64,000 nt of DNA from contig JAQFVV010000564.1 of NCBI GenBank assembly GCA_028023455.1, positions 186,001 through 250,000 on the forward strand, read 5' to 3'. A program made the translations under genes and the position numbers. This stretch comes from Epiperipatus broadwayi (Eukaryota > Onychophora > Udeonychophora > Euonychophora > Peripatidae). Positions 1 to 11,453 of this stretch are shown here, piece by piece (the first letter of the stretch is position 1; the number at the start of each line of letters is the position of its first letter). The notes under the pieces are model-generated. The model did no database searches and was not told the DNA's origin. It saw only the letters and a list, made by a program, of their open reading frames with translations.

Positions 1-436
1 AGGAATTAAATCATTCTATCATCAGATAATCATTGATTATTCAAGCTTATAATACATTCTGCTAGAATTGAATATAATACTAATAATTTCTAATTTGCTG
101 TTAATATTTTGTTACAATTGTTTGTGTAAATAAAGTTATTTTAATTTGATACATCACAACCATGGCCTTGTTTCCAGTTTGTTCATATATTTTTTAATAT
201 TGAACTTTGTATTCTATACAAAGACGGGCAGATACTAATATTGTTCATTTCTACTTCTATGGCACTAGTTTATAAAATATTTCATCACTTGATTTTCTCT
301 GCTTATTAACTTACGTTTTCAGGAGCAATTATCTTTATCCACTTTTAAAGCCATCTGCAAGTTTGAGTAATCAATGGTCATTAAAACTAGTGTTATTATT
401 TATAGTCTTTATTCTGGATGCATAAATGTTATTAAA
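1..436. other. AT-rich non-coding DNA with repeat edge
   Basis: No gene seen. The stretch around 30-60 (TATTCAAGCTTATAATA) recurs at about 1305, 1540 and 35275, so it is probably the edge of a dispersed repeat. Confidence 0.4.
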
Positions 437-1190
437 CAGGCAAAACTCTCCATACAATAGTGACACAGTGAAAACCAGAGTAATCAATGGATGTCAGGTT
501 TGTGCATAAAATCCCTATTTAGTGCGTACTCATCGAATATCCCCAGACTAGTTTCTGGCTTGTGGCCTTCATCAGTGAGGAGCCTTGGATCTGAAAGCAC
601 TGCACCTAGATCATAGGATCTAATTCAACCCTCTAAAAGCCACCTTTTATCTTTACTTAACTATAAAAATATGAGAAAATTGAAAACCCAATATTTTCAA
701 TCTAAGCTCATAAGCTTATATAGTCGTAAAGATCTGAATTCAGTTCAGTACCCATACATTTTGATATCTTTGGTTTTTTAATAACCATAGCCACCACTAT
801 CCTATTAGGCAGGATTGGTATGAAACCACTAAACATCATATGATCATCATTTTTTATGCTTGCTCATAACTATTATTAAAGCAGGCAAAACTCTATACAG
901 TAGTGTCACTCAGTACAAGCCAGAGTAATCAATGTATGCCAGAAGGCTGCATAATATCCCTATCTAGTGCATACTCATCCAATATCTCCAGACTAGAATA
1001 AAAATTGAAAACATAATATTTTCAATCTAAGCTTATAAGCTTATATTAGTCATATACATCTGAACTCAGTTCAGTACCCATATATTTTGGTGTCTTTGGT
1101 TCTTTAATAACCATAGCCACCACTATCCTATTAGGCAGGATTGATATTAAATCACTAAACATCACATGGAGATCATGTGTTGTTTAGTGG
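437..1190 (-). repeat. Family A repeat, two tandem copies
   Basis: Two head-to-tail copies of the family that forms the 22.7-23.9 kb array, on the opposite strand. The box CAGGCAAAACTCT occurs at 437 and 882, a 445-bp period. The second copy has an internal deletion near 995-1000 that removes the ribozyme region. Copies are visibly diverged from each other and from the array, so this is an older insertion. Shared blocks include the CCACTATCCTATTAGGCAGG box (about 793 and 1119). No coding potential seen. Confidence 0.8.
532..590 (-). ncRNA. Hammerhead-ribozyme-like motif, decayed (family A)
   Basis: On the minus strand the CTGATGA box (plus 569-575) and the GAAA box are kept, with the CTAGTC that supplies the cleavage position. 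Stem II has an A/A clash at its base (AGGC against GCCA) where the 22.7 kb array has T/A. One base of outer stem I is also changed (GGAT became CGAT). It is probably weaker than the array copies or inactive. Confidence 0.5.
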
Positions 1191-1194
1191 TTTG

Positions 1195-1565
1195 ATACAT
1201 AAATGTATTAGTCCTAGCTTTGAATCCAAAGTTTTCACTGAAGCAGATTATAATTTAGAAATGAATTTGGATTATGTGGATATAATATTACTATCAGTGT
1301 CTTAATAATTATTCAAGCTTACATTTATTACAAGTTTTAAGTATTCAGTGGTCATAAGATAGTTAATGCTATCATATCCACCTTCTTGGATCAGTGTTTG
1401 ACTTACGGTATTTATACTAGATGCATACCTGCATTCATACTAGCTTTGAATCTAAAGTTCTCACTGAGAAAGAACATATAGTCTAGGAACCAATCTGGAA
1501 TATGTGGGCATAATAGCATTATTATTTAGTGGCTTTGATTATTCAAGCTTAAAATAGATGACTGT
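1195..1565. repeat. Diverged tandem duplication, about 226-bp period
   Basis: AGCTTTGAATC followed by AAAGTT recurs at 1216 and 1442. Both units continue through a GGATTATGTGG/GGAATATGTGG block to TTATTCAAGCTTA. No open frame. The same terminal block is found at 30-60 and 35275, so the unit belongs to a dispersed family of unknown type. Confidence 0.5.
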
Positions 1566-3236
1566 TGGGATATTGAAATCTATGCAATCTTATCGTCAAG
1601 CCATTCTCTTATTTATCTTCAACTTGTCCTCCAAAACATTTTCCATACAACCTTTAATTTGATGGCCACGTTTTATATTTGATAAGTAATGCAAAATGAA
1701 GTTAATTAAAAATAAACACTCTCTACTGGAATTAAGTTATTCTTTAGCTCCAATCTGTAATTACAAGTCTTTACTGATAATTCTGGGAAGAAGTAATTCC
1801 AAGTCAGACTGACATTCCAAAGTTGCACATTGTCTGATTACTTGTTGCATTAAACTGATATTAATAACAGTCTAGAAGTTACTACTACACTCATGATATG
1901 GGACTCAAATTGAATAAAGCTTGAGCAATTTTTTATCTTGCTGAAAAATAAGACAAGTTTAATTTTTTTTTTCATATAGCCAGGTATTTACCCAGCTTAG
2001 CTATCCTTCTAATATTGGCCAGTAACTATGTAACTACCTCTGTGCATTTTAGAGCAGTGGTGTAATGGCAAACTCAACCACTAAAGGTTTGTAGATCAAT
2101 TCTTAACAGAATTAAAAATAAGAAAATCAGTTTTGTCTTTTGAGTGACACTGTTATTACTCAAATGTCACCTCTGAATGACAATCCATATTATTATTTAT
2201 AAGTAACTAGATATTTTCATCTTGGAATATACAGGTTTCAAGATAATCTGCTTGATTAATTGAATGGAAATATGCTAACCAAACAGATAACATTGTTATA
2301 GTACAGCAGCAGGTAAAAGAAATGTCTTCAGGAGAAGTAATATCTATTTCTTTGAAAATGATAGATCTGCAAGTTATTAATAAAGAGTAAATATTATGCA
2401 ATGGTTCATAATATATACATAAAAATACTGAGGCCTCTCCACAACTGAAATTTCTACCCAGTCTTTTTTATGATGGTATAAGGACTTTAACACAGTTCCA
2501 AAATTGTAATATTATAAAACTGTGCCATAACTGATGATATGTAATTACAATTGTCCAGTGTCTCAACCAATGAATTTAACATTTGCACATTATATTTAAG
2601 TTATTTATTTTAATTTCAATTGAGTATTTGCCATGTTTCATGTTAAATTGTTATTTGTATTATTTTTTTAATGATTAGAGTAGCCGTAAACAGAGTTTAA
2701 AAAACTACATAAAAATGATTAAAAATTCTATACATATTTACCATTCATATATAGATATATTAAAACTAGTTTAATAACTTTTTTTAATATCATACTCCCA
2801 CACGTTTTAATATTTAAGATTATGTGACTATTAAGCCTAAAGGTTGAAAGAAACTGATTTTTACTTTAAGGGTTGGACTGAATGTTGAAAAATCATTTCT
2901 CTTTTAGCATAATAATTATCTTGCAGATTTTTTTTTTTTTTTGGAAAGATTCAACAAAAATACAACAATTTTAAAATTTATTTTGTATGTGTGAACTTAT
3001 GTATGTACATTAAACTGATTTTTTAATCCGCACATTTTAATATAGTTTGCACAAAGATTTAGAAATCTTGATTTTTTTGGTATACAAAATAATGAAAAAA
3101 AAGAACGATTCCATTTTCCTATGATAAAAGTCATTTTATATTTATTATATATAAGTTTAAATTGTATTTTAAATATTTATTTTTTTAAAAATATTTATAT
3201 AATTTTTACTTTTATTAATTATATAAGTAGATATCT
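1566..3236. other. Non-coding AT-rich stretch with possible SINE fragment
   Basis: No gene. At about 1965-2160 there is a possible SINE piece: a pyrimidine-rich start, a TAGCCAGG-type block and an A-box-like TGGTGTAATGGCAA near 2058. A 64-codon open frame on the minus strand (2207-2401) has no recognisable domain and is what chance would give here. Confidence 0.35.
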
Positions 3237-3425
3237 ATTTACATTTAACTAGAGGGTACAACAAGTATGAGACACCTGCAAAATCTTGATCCTCCAGCAA
3301 TTGGCAAGCCTGGGGAGTAATGCCCTGTTCATTTTTTTTTATGTTAGTAATGATAATGGGAAAGCTAATGGAGAGTTCTTTGCTAGACATTAAGCTATTT
3401 AAAGACCATGTCTTATTTTAAAATA
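3237..3425 (+). repeat. SINE family S2, 3' half
   Basis: Begins at AACTAGAGGGTA and shares block order with 20456-20625 (same strand) and with minus-strand copies at about 12040-12240, 33200-33440 and 52730-53010. Shared blocks are the AAGCCTGG box, a CTTTGCT-type box and a terminal TATAAAGA-like motif. Non-coding. SINE nature is inferred from the tRNA-like heads on fuller copies at 12990 and 53000. Confidence 0.45.
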
Positions 3426-3559
3426 AACTAAATTTGCATGTTGTGTCAGTTGTAATATAAGTGAATAAACCAGAAATAGTAATTTAGCTTGTAATTCTAA
3501 GATAGTATATAATTTGCTAATACTGAATGTTTCTTATATATGTAATTAGGGGGATTTAA

Positions 3560-4045
3560 ACTGAGGCTTTTTCAATCTATTCATCCTTCATTCCATCTTA
3601 AGCAATGGATACACATGACCACACATGCAAAAAAGATACTTGAACACCAATATTCATATTTTGGACAGAAACAGCACTCATCAGTTGGCCCAGATTATAA
3701 TCTTCTACCCATACATACAATCAGTGGACAGGCCTCAATTTTGTCACCCTTCCAACTATTCAACCATCCATGTTGTTGAAAAACTGATGATGGAAGAGTG
3801 AGAAGACTGAGGCCTGTCCGTTAAAGTTTGAGGAATTTCCATCTTAATATAAACCGAGCACTGATTGTATTTATGTGTGGGAGATTATGATCTGGCCCAA
3901 CTGATGAGTGCTGGTTGTGCATGAAATACATATATTGGGGATCATGTATCGTTTTTTCATGAATGTGGTCCATGTGTTTCAGTTGCTTAAGATGGAGTGG
4001 AGGATGAATAGATTAAAAAAGCCTGAGTTCAAATCTAACTCAAAG
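3560..4045. repeat. Family B repeat, head-to-head inverted pair
   Basis: A long imperfect palindrome. The left arm (about 3562-3760, minus orientation) and right arm (about 3800-4030, plus orientation) are each a family B copy, meeting near 3780. Both hold the GGGCCAACTGATGAGTGCTG-type core (GGCCCAACTGATGA in the right arm). The GCCTGTCC and GTCCATTAAAG-type blocks match other B copies at 10340 and 45330. It could form a large hairpin. Confidence 0.75.
3888..3955 (+). ncRNA. Hammerhead-ribozyme-like core (family B)
   Basis: CTGATGA lies at 3901-3907 and GAAA at 3923-3926. Between them is a hairpin whose surviving pairs are TGC/GCA. After GAAA, ATACAT (3926-3931) pairs perfectly with ATGTAT (3944-3949), followed by C at 3950. 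That matches stem III, then T and C at positions 16.1 and 17, in type I order. Stem I next to the core is weak, with only about two A/T pairs, so cleavage is uncertain. Confidence 0.45.
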
Positions 4046-4490
4046 ATCTCATATTGATTTCAATTAATATATATAAAATAAAATTTGGTTAACTGATTGA
4101 AACTTGCTTTTAACCTGCTACTTTAATTTTTCAATGCTTTTATTATTTCTTAAAGTGTCTTTTAGGCTAAAAAGGCACCATGATCAATAATAACCATTTG
4201 GTGTCTTGCCAGTCACTTTCCACCAACAATAATCAAAAATTATCACAATATTGCATATTTAACATTAATTATAAAGTTTGTGATATTATAACAGACATGA
4301 CAAAATTGATCAAATAGTAATTGTAATTATCTTGGCTTTTTTTTTTCTTTTTTTGTTGTTATAGTAATATAGTAAACACTATCAGTCATTTTTATTGGTA
4401 ACTTTACATATTTTTTTAATAATAATTGATTTATGTAATCAAAGATTTATTGAATAATGTCATGAGAATTAAAATTTTAATATTATAAAG
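4046..4490. other. AT-rich non-coding stretch
   Basis: No gene or clear repeat seen. It ends with TTATAAAG (4483-4490), the left target duplication of the hAT element. Confidence 0.4.
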
Positions 4491-6953
4491 CAGGTGGGTC
4501 AAATTCATTCAAATAATGGGCCATTTAATGGGACTGGTAAGATATTCTCGCAGGCCACATCACACAAATTTTCTTAAAATTTTATTTTGAAGCGAGAATA
4601 CATGAATATAGGTGGGGTAATTAAAGCATATTATGTAGTTTAGTGAATTCATTTCAGTAATATACAATTGATATAGTAGTACTTTTATTTTATTTGATTA
4701 CATATTTATAAAACTACAATGTATTGTTTTTACCTTAAACTTGACATCACTATCCTCCTACTTGTTTTCCAATATCTGGATTCAAAGACTAAGAACAAAC
4801 AATTTTCATTATGGCAGATAGATGTTTATCAGTTAGTCTTGATCTATATGCTGTTTTATTTAATTTCATGCATGAAAATAATTGCTCACATAAGCATGTA
4901 CTTCCAAAAAAGCATAAAATTTGTGCAGTAAATTTTTTAATTTCCAGGTATCTTTCACCTAAATAGGAATATATTTGGGGAGTATCGAAGTTCGGAGCTT
5001 TTTCAACTTCAATGGCAAAAGGTCCATTGAAAAGAGAAAAATTCTTCTAACTACTTGAAATCATCAAAACGTTTATCGAATTCATTTTTTATTTTTTCAA
5101 TTTTTGCAGAATATTGTGAAAATGAGCAACTTTGATTTTGTGCTTTTAACTGCTCACACGTAGGAAAATATGTCAAAACGTTCTTTTGTAAACGATTTTT
5201 AAACAAATTCAGTTTTTGTACAAAGCTTGCAACTGAATCATACATGTTCATTATCTTTGCCTTGCAATGTAATATTAAGATTATTCTGATGGCCTGTAAT
5301 ATCTGTTAAAAATGCTAGGTCTTGTACCACAATGGATCTTTTATAACCGATATATTTTCGTTGTTTTCATCTTTCATTTCAAAAAATAATATTATTTCCT
5401 CCAAAAGCAGATAGAAGCTCTTTAGGATATTGTGGCAGGACAACCAACGAACTTCTGTGTAATAAAGATCTTCGAATTTGGAGTTGATTATTTTTGTAAC
5501 TGTTTTAAGTACTTAGTTCATTTTTAATAATTTTAATCAGAGAACTTGTTGATGAATGAGGCAATGAAAATCATTGATTTTCAGTTTATCTGGATACTTT
5601 TCTTGTAATTTCCTTGTCAGTCATGACACAAAACCTTTAGTTTTATCCGTCATCTATTTAGCATCCTCAGTTGTCATAGAAACAAGCTTGTCAAGAAGCA
5701 AATTAAATTTTTCTAAAATGCTCCATATGACAGCAAAAATATTTTCACCAGTTGATGATCTGTGAAGAGTGATGAATTCCAACAATTCTTTGGCGATCCT
5801 CATGTTATTATTGCAACCACAGACAAAACCAGTAAGTTGTGCAACATCTCTTATATCCATGTTTTTATCAATCGCAATTGAAAAGAACTGGATTTTGATA
5901 GATATTTCCTGTAGTTCCAAAGTGATATCATCTGCCATTTTAGTAATTCTATCTGCCACCATATTTCTTGATAATGAGATGACTCAAAATGCCTGTACCT
6001 TTCTGGTCAGACAAATTTGGCAGCTTTTATCATACATTCTTTGATTAAAGAACTATCGGTGAATGATTTGAATGTTTTTTGCTAATAAATAGCTTATTTC
6101 ATAACTAGCTCTTGTTACTGATTCATTACTTTTCATGAACTTGTAAGCATTTCTTGCTGACTACTTAATGAATTCTTCATTGTTTTTAATTTTTCTTTTT
6201 TATTTTTGCTTTAAAGCAAAAAATTGTTCTCTGTGATTAGTGCTATAATGTTGCTTAATATTGTATTCTTTAGCAACACTAATTGTTTCTTTGCAAATTA
6301 AGCACGTAATCTTATTGTTCACTTCCACATAAAAATAGTTCCAGTTCCCACCTTTCTTGAAAATTTTCTTCCCTTGTCATCGATCTTTCATTTTTTATTT
6401 ATTGTTGGAAATTTCATTTTCTGTAATAAAAATAGGGCTTTAGATTTAAATTTTAAAAATTAAAAAAATTGCAACTACGTTTACTTACATTTTTTGAATG
6501 AGTTATAAAAGAAAACAACCCACAAATTTTTAACACACTGATTGGGACAAAGAAACTAGCGCAACTGCCTTTTGTTACAATTCTAAGAAAAACCCAACAT
6601 CTGCAGATAGGATTGCTACATTGGTGGCGCGAATAGCTGACTAAAGTTTTGCTGGAATGTATTTATGTGCTCAGAACCTCAGCAGCACATTATTAATGTC
6701 GCCAGCTTTGGTGTTCATCATATCTCAAATGCTTCATCATCATGAAAGTGTATCATCAAAAATATTTAGCTATGTGTGTAACTGAGAATTGTAAATTAGC
6801 TATGTATGTAGTCAACAATATTCTAGTTCATGTAATTAAATATAAAACTTTGTTTTTTAAAAAGTTTTTTAAAATTAATTTATTGTTTGCAACATATTGT
6901 TTTCATTTTATTGCATAGCATTTTAGCAGCAGGCCACCAGTTTGACCTGTCAG
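4491..6953 (-). mobile_element. hAT-superfamily DNA transposon, inactive
   Basis: A 2463-bp element bounded by imperfect terminal inverted repeats: CAGGTGGGTCAAA at the left end, and CTGACAGGTCAAA read inward on the minus strand from the right end (about 9 of 13 matching). It is flanked by an 8-bp target duplication, TTATAAAG (4483-4490) and CTATAAAG (6954-6961), 7 of 8 matching, the length expected of hAT elements. The interior carries a disrupted transposase on the minus strand. Subterminal GGCC-containing blocks near both ends resemble hAT elements related to GTF2IRD2. The boundaries are my reading of diverged sequence and could shift by a few bases. Confidence 0.8.
4715..6425 (-). pseudogene. 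hAT transposase pseudogene, GTF2IRD2-like
   Basis: Read on the minus strand the domains come in the usual order. First is a BED-type zinc finger region with CLIC and a following H-x4-H (about 6330-6230). Next is a central catalytic-domain segment (5962-5654) with ADRITKMADDI and AIDKNMDIRDVAQL, matching the family's 'ALDES.D..D.AQL' block. Then comes a stretch with LAFLTDITGH (about 5330-5270) and a segment at 5251-5051. Last is the C-terminal dimerisation domain, with FGSTCLCEQLF and SRLTDKHLSAIMKI (about 4900-4810). In the family this enzyme cuts and pastes its own element. Several stops and frameshifts separate the blocks, and the first catalytic Asp block reads AIDKN rather than ALDES. 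It cannot make a full protein. Family assignment is firm from the dimerisation motif; the exact ends are uncertain. Confidence 0.85.
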
Positions 6954-6961
6954 CTATAAAG

Positions 6962-7850
6962 TCTGAAATAATCAAATAGTTTATCATTTTGGAAGTCATA
7001 TAATGTTCAAGCGCAATAAATATCTTACACATACTCTATGTGATAGTTATATTTAAATTTTTATTGACATTTTAGCTTATTAAAGCAATTGACACACAGA
7101 ATGTTTAAACATTTTTTCACTTTATCTGCATTTTATTGTATGTTTCATTTGTTATCAAATATTAATATCAAAAATTATAGTTAGCTCAAATCCATTATTA
7201 TTGTGCAATGCTGTAGAAAGCCATATTTGATTAAAACTTCTTAGGAAATTGCACATAATAAAATAAATATTAAATATGGTACCAGTAAACCAGTTGTTTT
7301 ACCATCTATATAATATTTGTATCAGAGATTAGTAAACTGTGGCTCCTTGATCCCAATCTCATGGCTTTTTTTATCATGATAAACATAGACATTTTTTATT
7401 TTCTATTATAATTTATAAATAAATATTTTGATGATTCTAGCAGAGAAAAAATATGCATTACATTTCTTGAATTCAGCCTTATAGAATAATAATTGTTCTA
7501 TATGATAAATATTTAAATATTAGAAATTTCGAAATAAATCAAACTGTCAAGTTTATTTATTTATTTTTAAGAGAATTTTTATTTTTGTTAGGTTTTATAT
7601 AGATTCTATTTATGTTGTATTAATAAAATAAATATTTAAATATATTCATAGCGACTCAGAAATTTTTATTTTCTCATGATTATATTTTTCACCTCTTTCC
7701 TTGCAGGTCTTTAATGGGATGGGGGGGGGGAGGGGTAAACAAAATAGTTCTTCATGTTAAAAAATGTTCTAACCCCTGGTCTATATCATTTGAAACTAAC
7801 ATATTTCTATTTCACATCAGATCTTAATATTTTCTTTCACTTAATAATTC
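6962..7850. other. AT-rich non-coding stretch
   Basis: No gene recognised. A poly-G run sits at about 7720-7730. Nothing else stands out. Confidence 0.4.
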
Positions 7851-7854
7851 TTAG

Positions 7855-8165
7855 GTCAACATGGGAGTGACAAGAATCTTGGCCTCAGGATGGCCTTTGA
7901 GCATTCCATCATCAGATTTTCAATTGGATGGACGGTTGAAGAGTTGGAGGGTGGAGTAGATTGAAGCCTGTCCATATCTGAGCACTAATAGCATATATGT
8001 GTGGAGTTGGTAATCTGGACCAACTGAATGATTGCTGGTTTAGCATGAAATATGTTTATTGGTGATTATTTATCTTTTCGACATATATGTGTTCAAATGT
8101 ATCAGTGTTATGAGATAGAGTGAGGGTGGTGGGTCGTGTGAAAGTCTGTGCTCATATACCTTATA
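7855..8165 (+). repeat. Family B repeat with hammerhead-like core
   Basis: A plus-strand copy running from AGGTCAACATGGG to GTCTGTGCTCATATACC, the same start and end as the copies at 10.2-11.0 kb. The ribozyme-like core is damaged: the box reads CTGAATGA (one extra A), with stem II reading ATTGCTGG against TTAGCAT, followed by GAAA. No coding potential. Confidence 0.7.
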
Positions 8166-8611
8166 TATTAATAATTTTTAAAAATAAACATGTATATATC
8201 AAGATGAGTCAATTTGTAACAAATGTTTTTCTGATATATATGTAAAATAAATATCAAACTTTTTGTAAATAGCTCTTAAAAGTATAGAAGCAGTGAAAAA
8301 AATAAAACAAAGAAACATACAAATAATAGACAAGCTATTGACAGGATCAGGGAATTAACAAGTGGGCAGAATATTTTAATACCTATTCTATTTTATAAGA
8401 TTGAACTAACAGCAGAGTAAAATAAATTATACTAAAGTCTTAATATAGAATAATGACTAGCCATTCCATTCTGAAATACTTCTGCAGATTGTTTGTGCAA
8501 GTTTTATAAGTACCTCATTAGAACAAATACAGTAGTTTGCTTTTTTAAATGATAAAATCAAAAATGACACTGCATTTTTATTATTATTAATATAAAATAA
8601 TAAAAAAATAG

Positions 8612-8735
8612 TTATTCATCATCAACCATTATCAATCCACTGCAAAATGAAGGTCTCCAAGTTCAATTCATCTTCTCCGATCTCTAGTCTCTCTTCTCCA
8701 CATTACCTCTGCACACTTTCTTATTTTATCTATAC
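8612..8735 (-). repeat. RTE LINE 3'-end fragment
   Basis: The reverse complement matches the 3' end of the RTE copy at 48550-48680. The shared run covers the last coding part (AACTTGGAG context), the CTGCAGTGGATTGATAATGG block, and the ATGATGA-type tail. It is a short 5'-truncated insertion, with no reading frame of useful length. Confidence 0.7.
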
Positions 8736-8739
8736 TTTT

Positions 8740-9617
8740 TATATTTTATTTCATCTATTTTATATTATTAAAATACTCATATATATATAAGAAAATTTCA
8801 GTTATGCTTACAAATAAAAAGATGCATATGTCTTTGTACAGATTTAGTATATACTTTATGCTTTTTTTTATGTACCTGGAGAGCTATCAAGCCACTACTG
8901 AAATTCTAAGCTATAAACTATCATTTTCCCATAGTTTGGCTAAAGGTCTAATATGAAATTGACATATTGTTTATTTTTTTTACTAAATAATATGAAGAAT
9001 AAATATGTGAAAATGTTAAATGAGAATTTAAGGATAGGGGAGGGGAATAAAAGTTTTGACCATGTGCTTGCATGAAAAATATGAAAACTTTTTCTAGCTT
9101 TTCTTCAGGCCAGTTACTGCCTGCCTGCAATGAAAAGATTTGTTTTGTTTTTTTGTACTTTAAAGAACAAAAACAAAACAAAAACCCATATTACTTGTTC
9201 ATATTATTTGTTAATTATAATTGTAATTATATATATATATAAAAGAATAACTAATACAAATTTCTACTATTTGTTAACTAAAATTTTGAAAGTTTTAAAC
9301 CTCTGTCAATTATAATATTATTTTGATAAAAGTATATATAACAAACAAACTACTTTTTAATTAAAATTTAACACACATTATTCATTTCCATTTATGGCTT
9401 AGTATTTTCAGCATGGTTTGATGATTTTACCTGGTTAAGTATAGAGGCTATACTAAATTGTCATTTATATTTTTATATAGTGTATTAAAAATTAGTAAAT
9501 TTTCAAAATTTTATGCCAATGCACTGAAGAAAAAACGTTTTATACTAGGCTGATCCACCTTATTCATTAGAAAAATTGAATTTTTTGAGAGTAAAAAATT
9601 GCAACTATTATAAAAAA
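8740..9617. other. AT-rich non-coding stretch
   Basis: Contains a short (AT)n run at about 9228 and no recognisable gene. The small open frames here (60-77 codons) are low-complexity and match nothing I know. Confidence 0.4.
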
Positions 9618-9800
9618 AACAATTTGCCATTTGACTAGAGATTACCACTTATGAATTCTGTAGTGTAATTCTCACTACACCATTCTCACACAAGGTAAAA
9701 ATGGATAGAAACCATTCTCTACCTTTCATGAGAATGATGTAGTGAAAATTAAGCTATAGAAATATTTTTTAAGTGGATAATCTATAGCCTAATGGATGAC
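9618..9800. repeat. MITE-like imperfect palindrome
   Basis: The left arm (about 9618-9705) and right arm (about 9712-9800) are inverted copies. The inner part pairs TGTAGTG...CTCACTACACCATTCTCA with TGAGAATGATGTAGTGA. The outer part pairs GATTACCACTT with AAGTGGATAATC. A related piece (GAAGTGAAAATTACACTACAG) lies at about 10095, so it is a dispersed family. It has no coding capacity; a non-autonomous DNA transposon is the likeliest nature. Confidence 0.6.
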
Positions 9801-9929
9801 TAATAAAAATTATGAATATACTTCCATCAAATAGTTTACATCAAAGTTGAGAAGACAAAATAAGTTTGACACAACAATTGAACTGTAGTAATTGGCTATT
9901 TATATATACTGAATAATAACAAAGATATA

Positions 9930-11040
9930 TGTAAGAGATTGTGATCTGGGCCAACTGATGATTGTTGGTTCAGCATGGTGTGCATCTTGGGGATCATTCA
10001 TCTTTTTTACATGTCTTTGATTATATATTTATAATTACACTCCTTCATGAGGTATTAAAAGCAAATAAAAAGTAGTCCCTACCTGGTGTGTGAATAGTGA
10101 AGTGAAAATTACACTACAGTAATAATTTTCAATAAACTAGTTTTTATTTTTCTAAAAAAAAGTGATTACGTAGTTAATGTTTTAAATATATATTTTTTTA
10201 TATTTGCAATAACTGAAATACAGGCTTATTATATACCTATATCAATATATGACAAGAATCTTAGCCTACGGGTGCCCTTTGAATGTTCCATCATCAAATT
10301 TTCAATTGGATGGACAGTTGAAGAGTTGGAGTGTGGAGTGAATTGAAGCCTGTCCATTAAAGTATGCAGAGCTATCTTAATATATATCTGAGCACTTATT
10401 GCTTATATGTATAGAGATGATAATCTGGATCAACTGATGATTGCTGGTTTAGCATGAAATACGCATATTGGTAATTTTTTATCTTTTCGACATATGTGTT
10501 CAAGTGTATCAGTGTTATGAGATAGAGTGGAGAGTGATGGGTCATGTGAATGTCTGTGCTCATATACCCTATGTATTACATATATGGACATAGGTGTATA
10601 GTAAGCCTGTATTTCAGTTATTATACAGCAGATGTCTGCCCATCCCTTGTATATGTATTAAATGGATTATGTCCTGTACATGAGGGGTCAGATTGACTTT
10701 AGGTCAACATGGGTGTGGCAAGAATCTCAGCCTCAGGGTGGCCTTTGAGTGTTTCATCAGCAGATTTTTATTGGATAGACAGTTGAAAAGTTGGAGTGTG
10801 GAGTGTGTCCATTAAAGTATGCAGATTGGCTATCTTAATATATATCAGAGCACTTATTGCATATATGTGTAGAGATGACACTCTGGACTTACTTATGATT
10901 GCTGGTTTAGCATGAAATACACATATTGTGATTATTTATCTTTTCAACATATATGTGTTCAAGTGTATCAATGTTATGAGATAGAATGGAGAGTGTGGGT
11001 CATGTGAAAGTCTGCTCATATACCCTATGTATTATATATA
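9930..11040 (+). repeat. Family B, three spaced tandem copies
   Basis: Three plus-strand family B copies. Their core boxes lie at 9955 (CTGATGA), 10433 (CTGATGA) and 10892 (CTTATGA), giving spacings of 478 and 459 bp. The first copy is partial. The second and third share GGTGGCC/GGTGCCC, GGTTTAGCATGAAATAC, TTTATCTTTTC and TGTTATGAGATAGA. Spacing close to the 452 bp seen at 45.1-45.8 kb suggests a tandem array with a unit near 450-480 bp. Confidence 0.65.
10208..10622. repeat. Inverted-terminal segment around a family B copy
   Basis: The left end AATAACTGAAATACAGGCTT (10208-10227) is repeated inverted as AAGCCTGTATTTCAGTTATT (10603-10622). The pairing continues inward for about 33 bases with a few mismatches (TATATACCTAT against CATAGGTGTATA). 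The enclosed 350 bp is the middle family B copy. Either this is a TIR element that captured B sequence, or B landed between two inverted pieces. Confidence 0.5.
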
Positions 11041-11453
11041 TTTGCAATGTATAGATATAAATATAATTCATTTTTTTTAGTAATTATTGAGCTTTAAAAT
11101 CTTTTTTTTTTTAAAATGTTCTAAAAAAAAAATTTATAAAATAATACAAGAGAAAACTTAGTTCATTTGAATATCATATTTGAAGTTAAAAAAAGAAATA
11201 TAAATATCATATTCGTAATTAAAAAAAGAAATGTCATCAAGCATGGAATAAGTAATCAATGCTATATATCAAGGGATGTACAAGCTGTGACACTTTAATT
11301 CCTGGAATGGTCATGTAGTGTCACCCATGGCCTAATTATATTGAAATCACATGAATATTGGGCATTCATGTTTGAACATGTTTAAGCTAACACGTAAATT
11401 TTAAGCTGATAAAGATAGTCGTTAGTTAGCTTTTGAGAAGATAATAAATATTC
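11041..11453. other. Non-coding stretch before the mariner remnant
   Basis: Two near-repeats of about 40 bp (ATATCATATT... AAAAAAAGAAAT) occur at about 11171-11231. No gene is seen, and no upstream mariner coding is readable. Confidence 0.35.

Noticed and set aside
3888-3955. Type III reading of the family B ribozyme, with cleavage upstream of CTGATGA
   Set aside because: The upstream sequence has no TH cleavage site next to a strand pairing with the bases after GAAA, and no closed stem I hairpin. The type I order fits better.
5574-6044. Two plus-strand open frames (63 and 91 codons)
   Set aside because: They lie antisense to the hAT transposase remnant and have no domain of their own.
9228-9242. 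AT microsatellites and homopolymer runs throughout
   Set aside because: Ordinary for this base composition; not reported individually.
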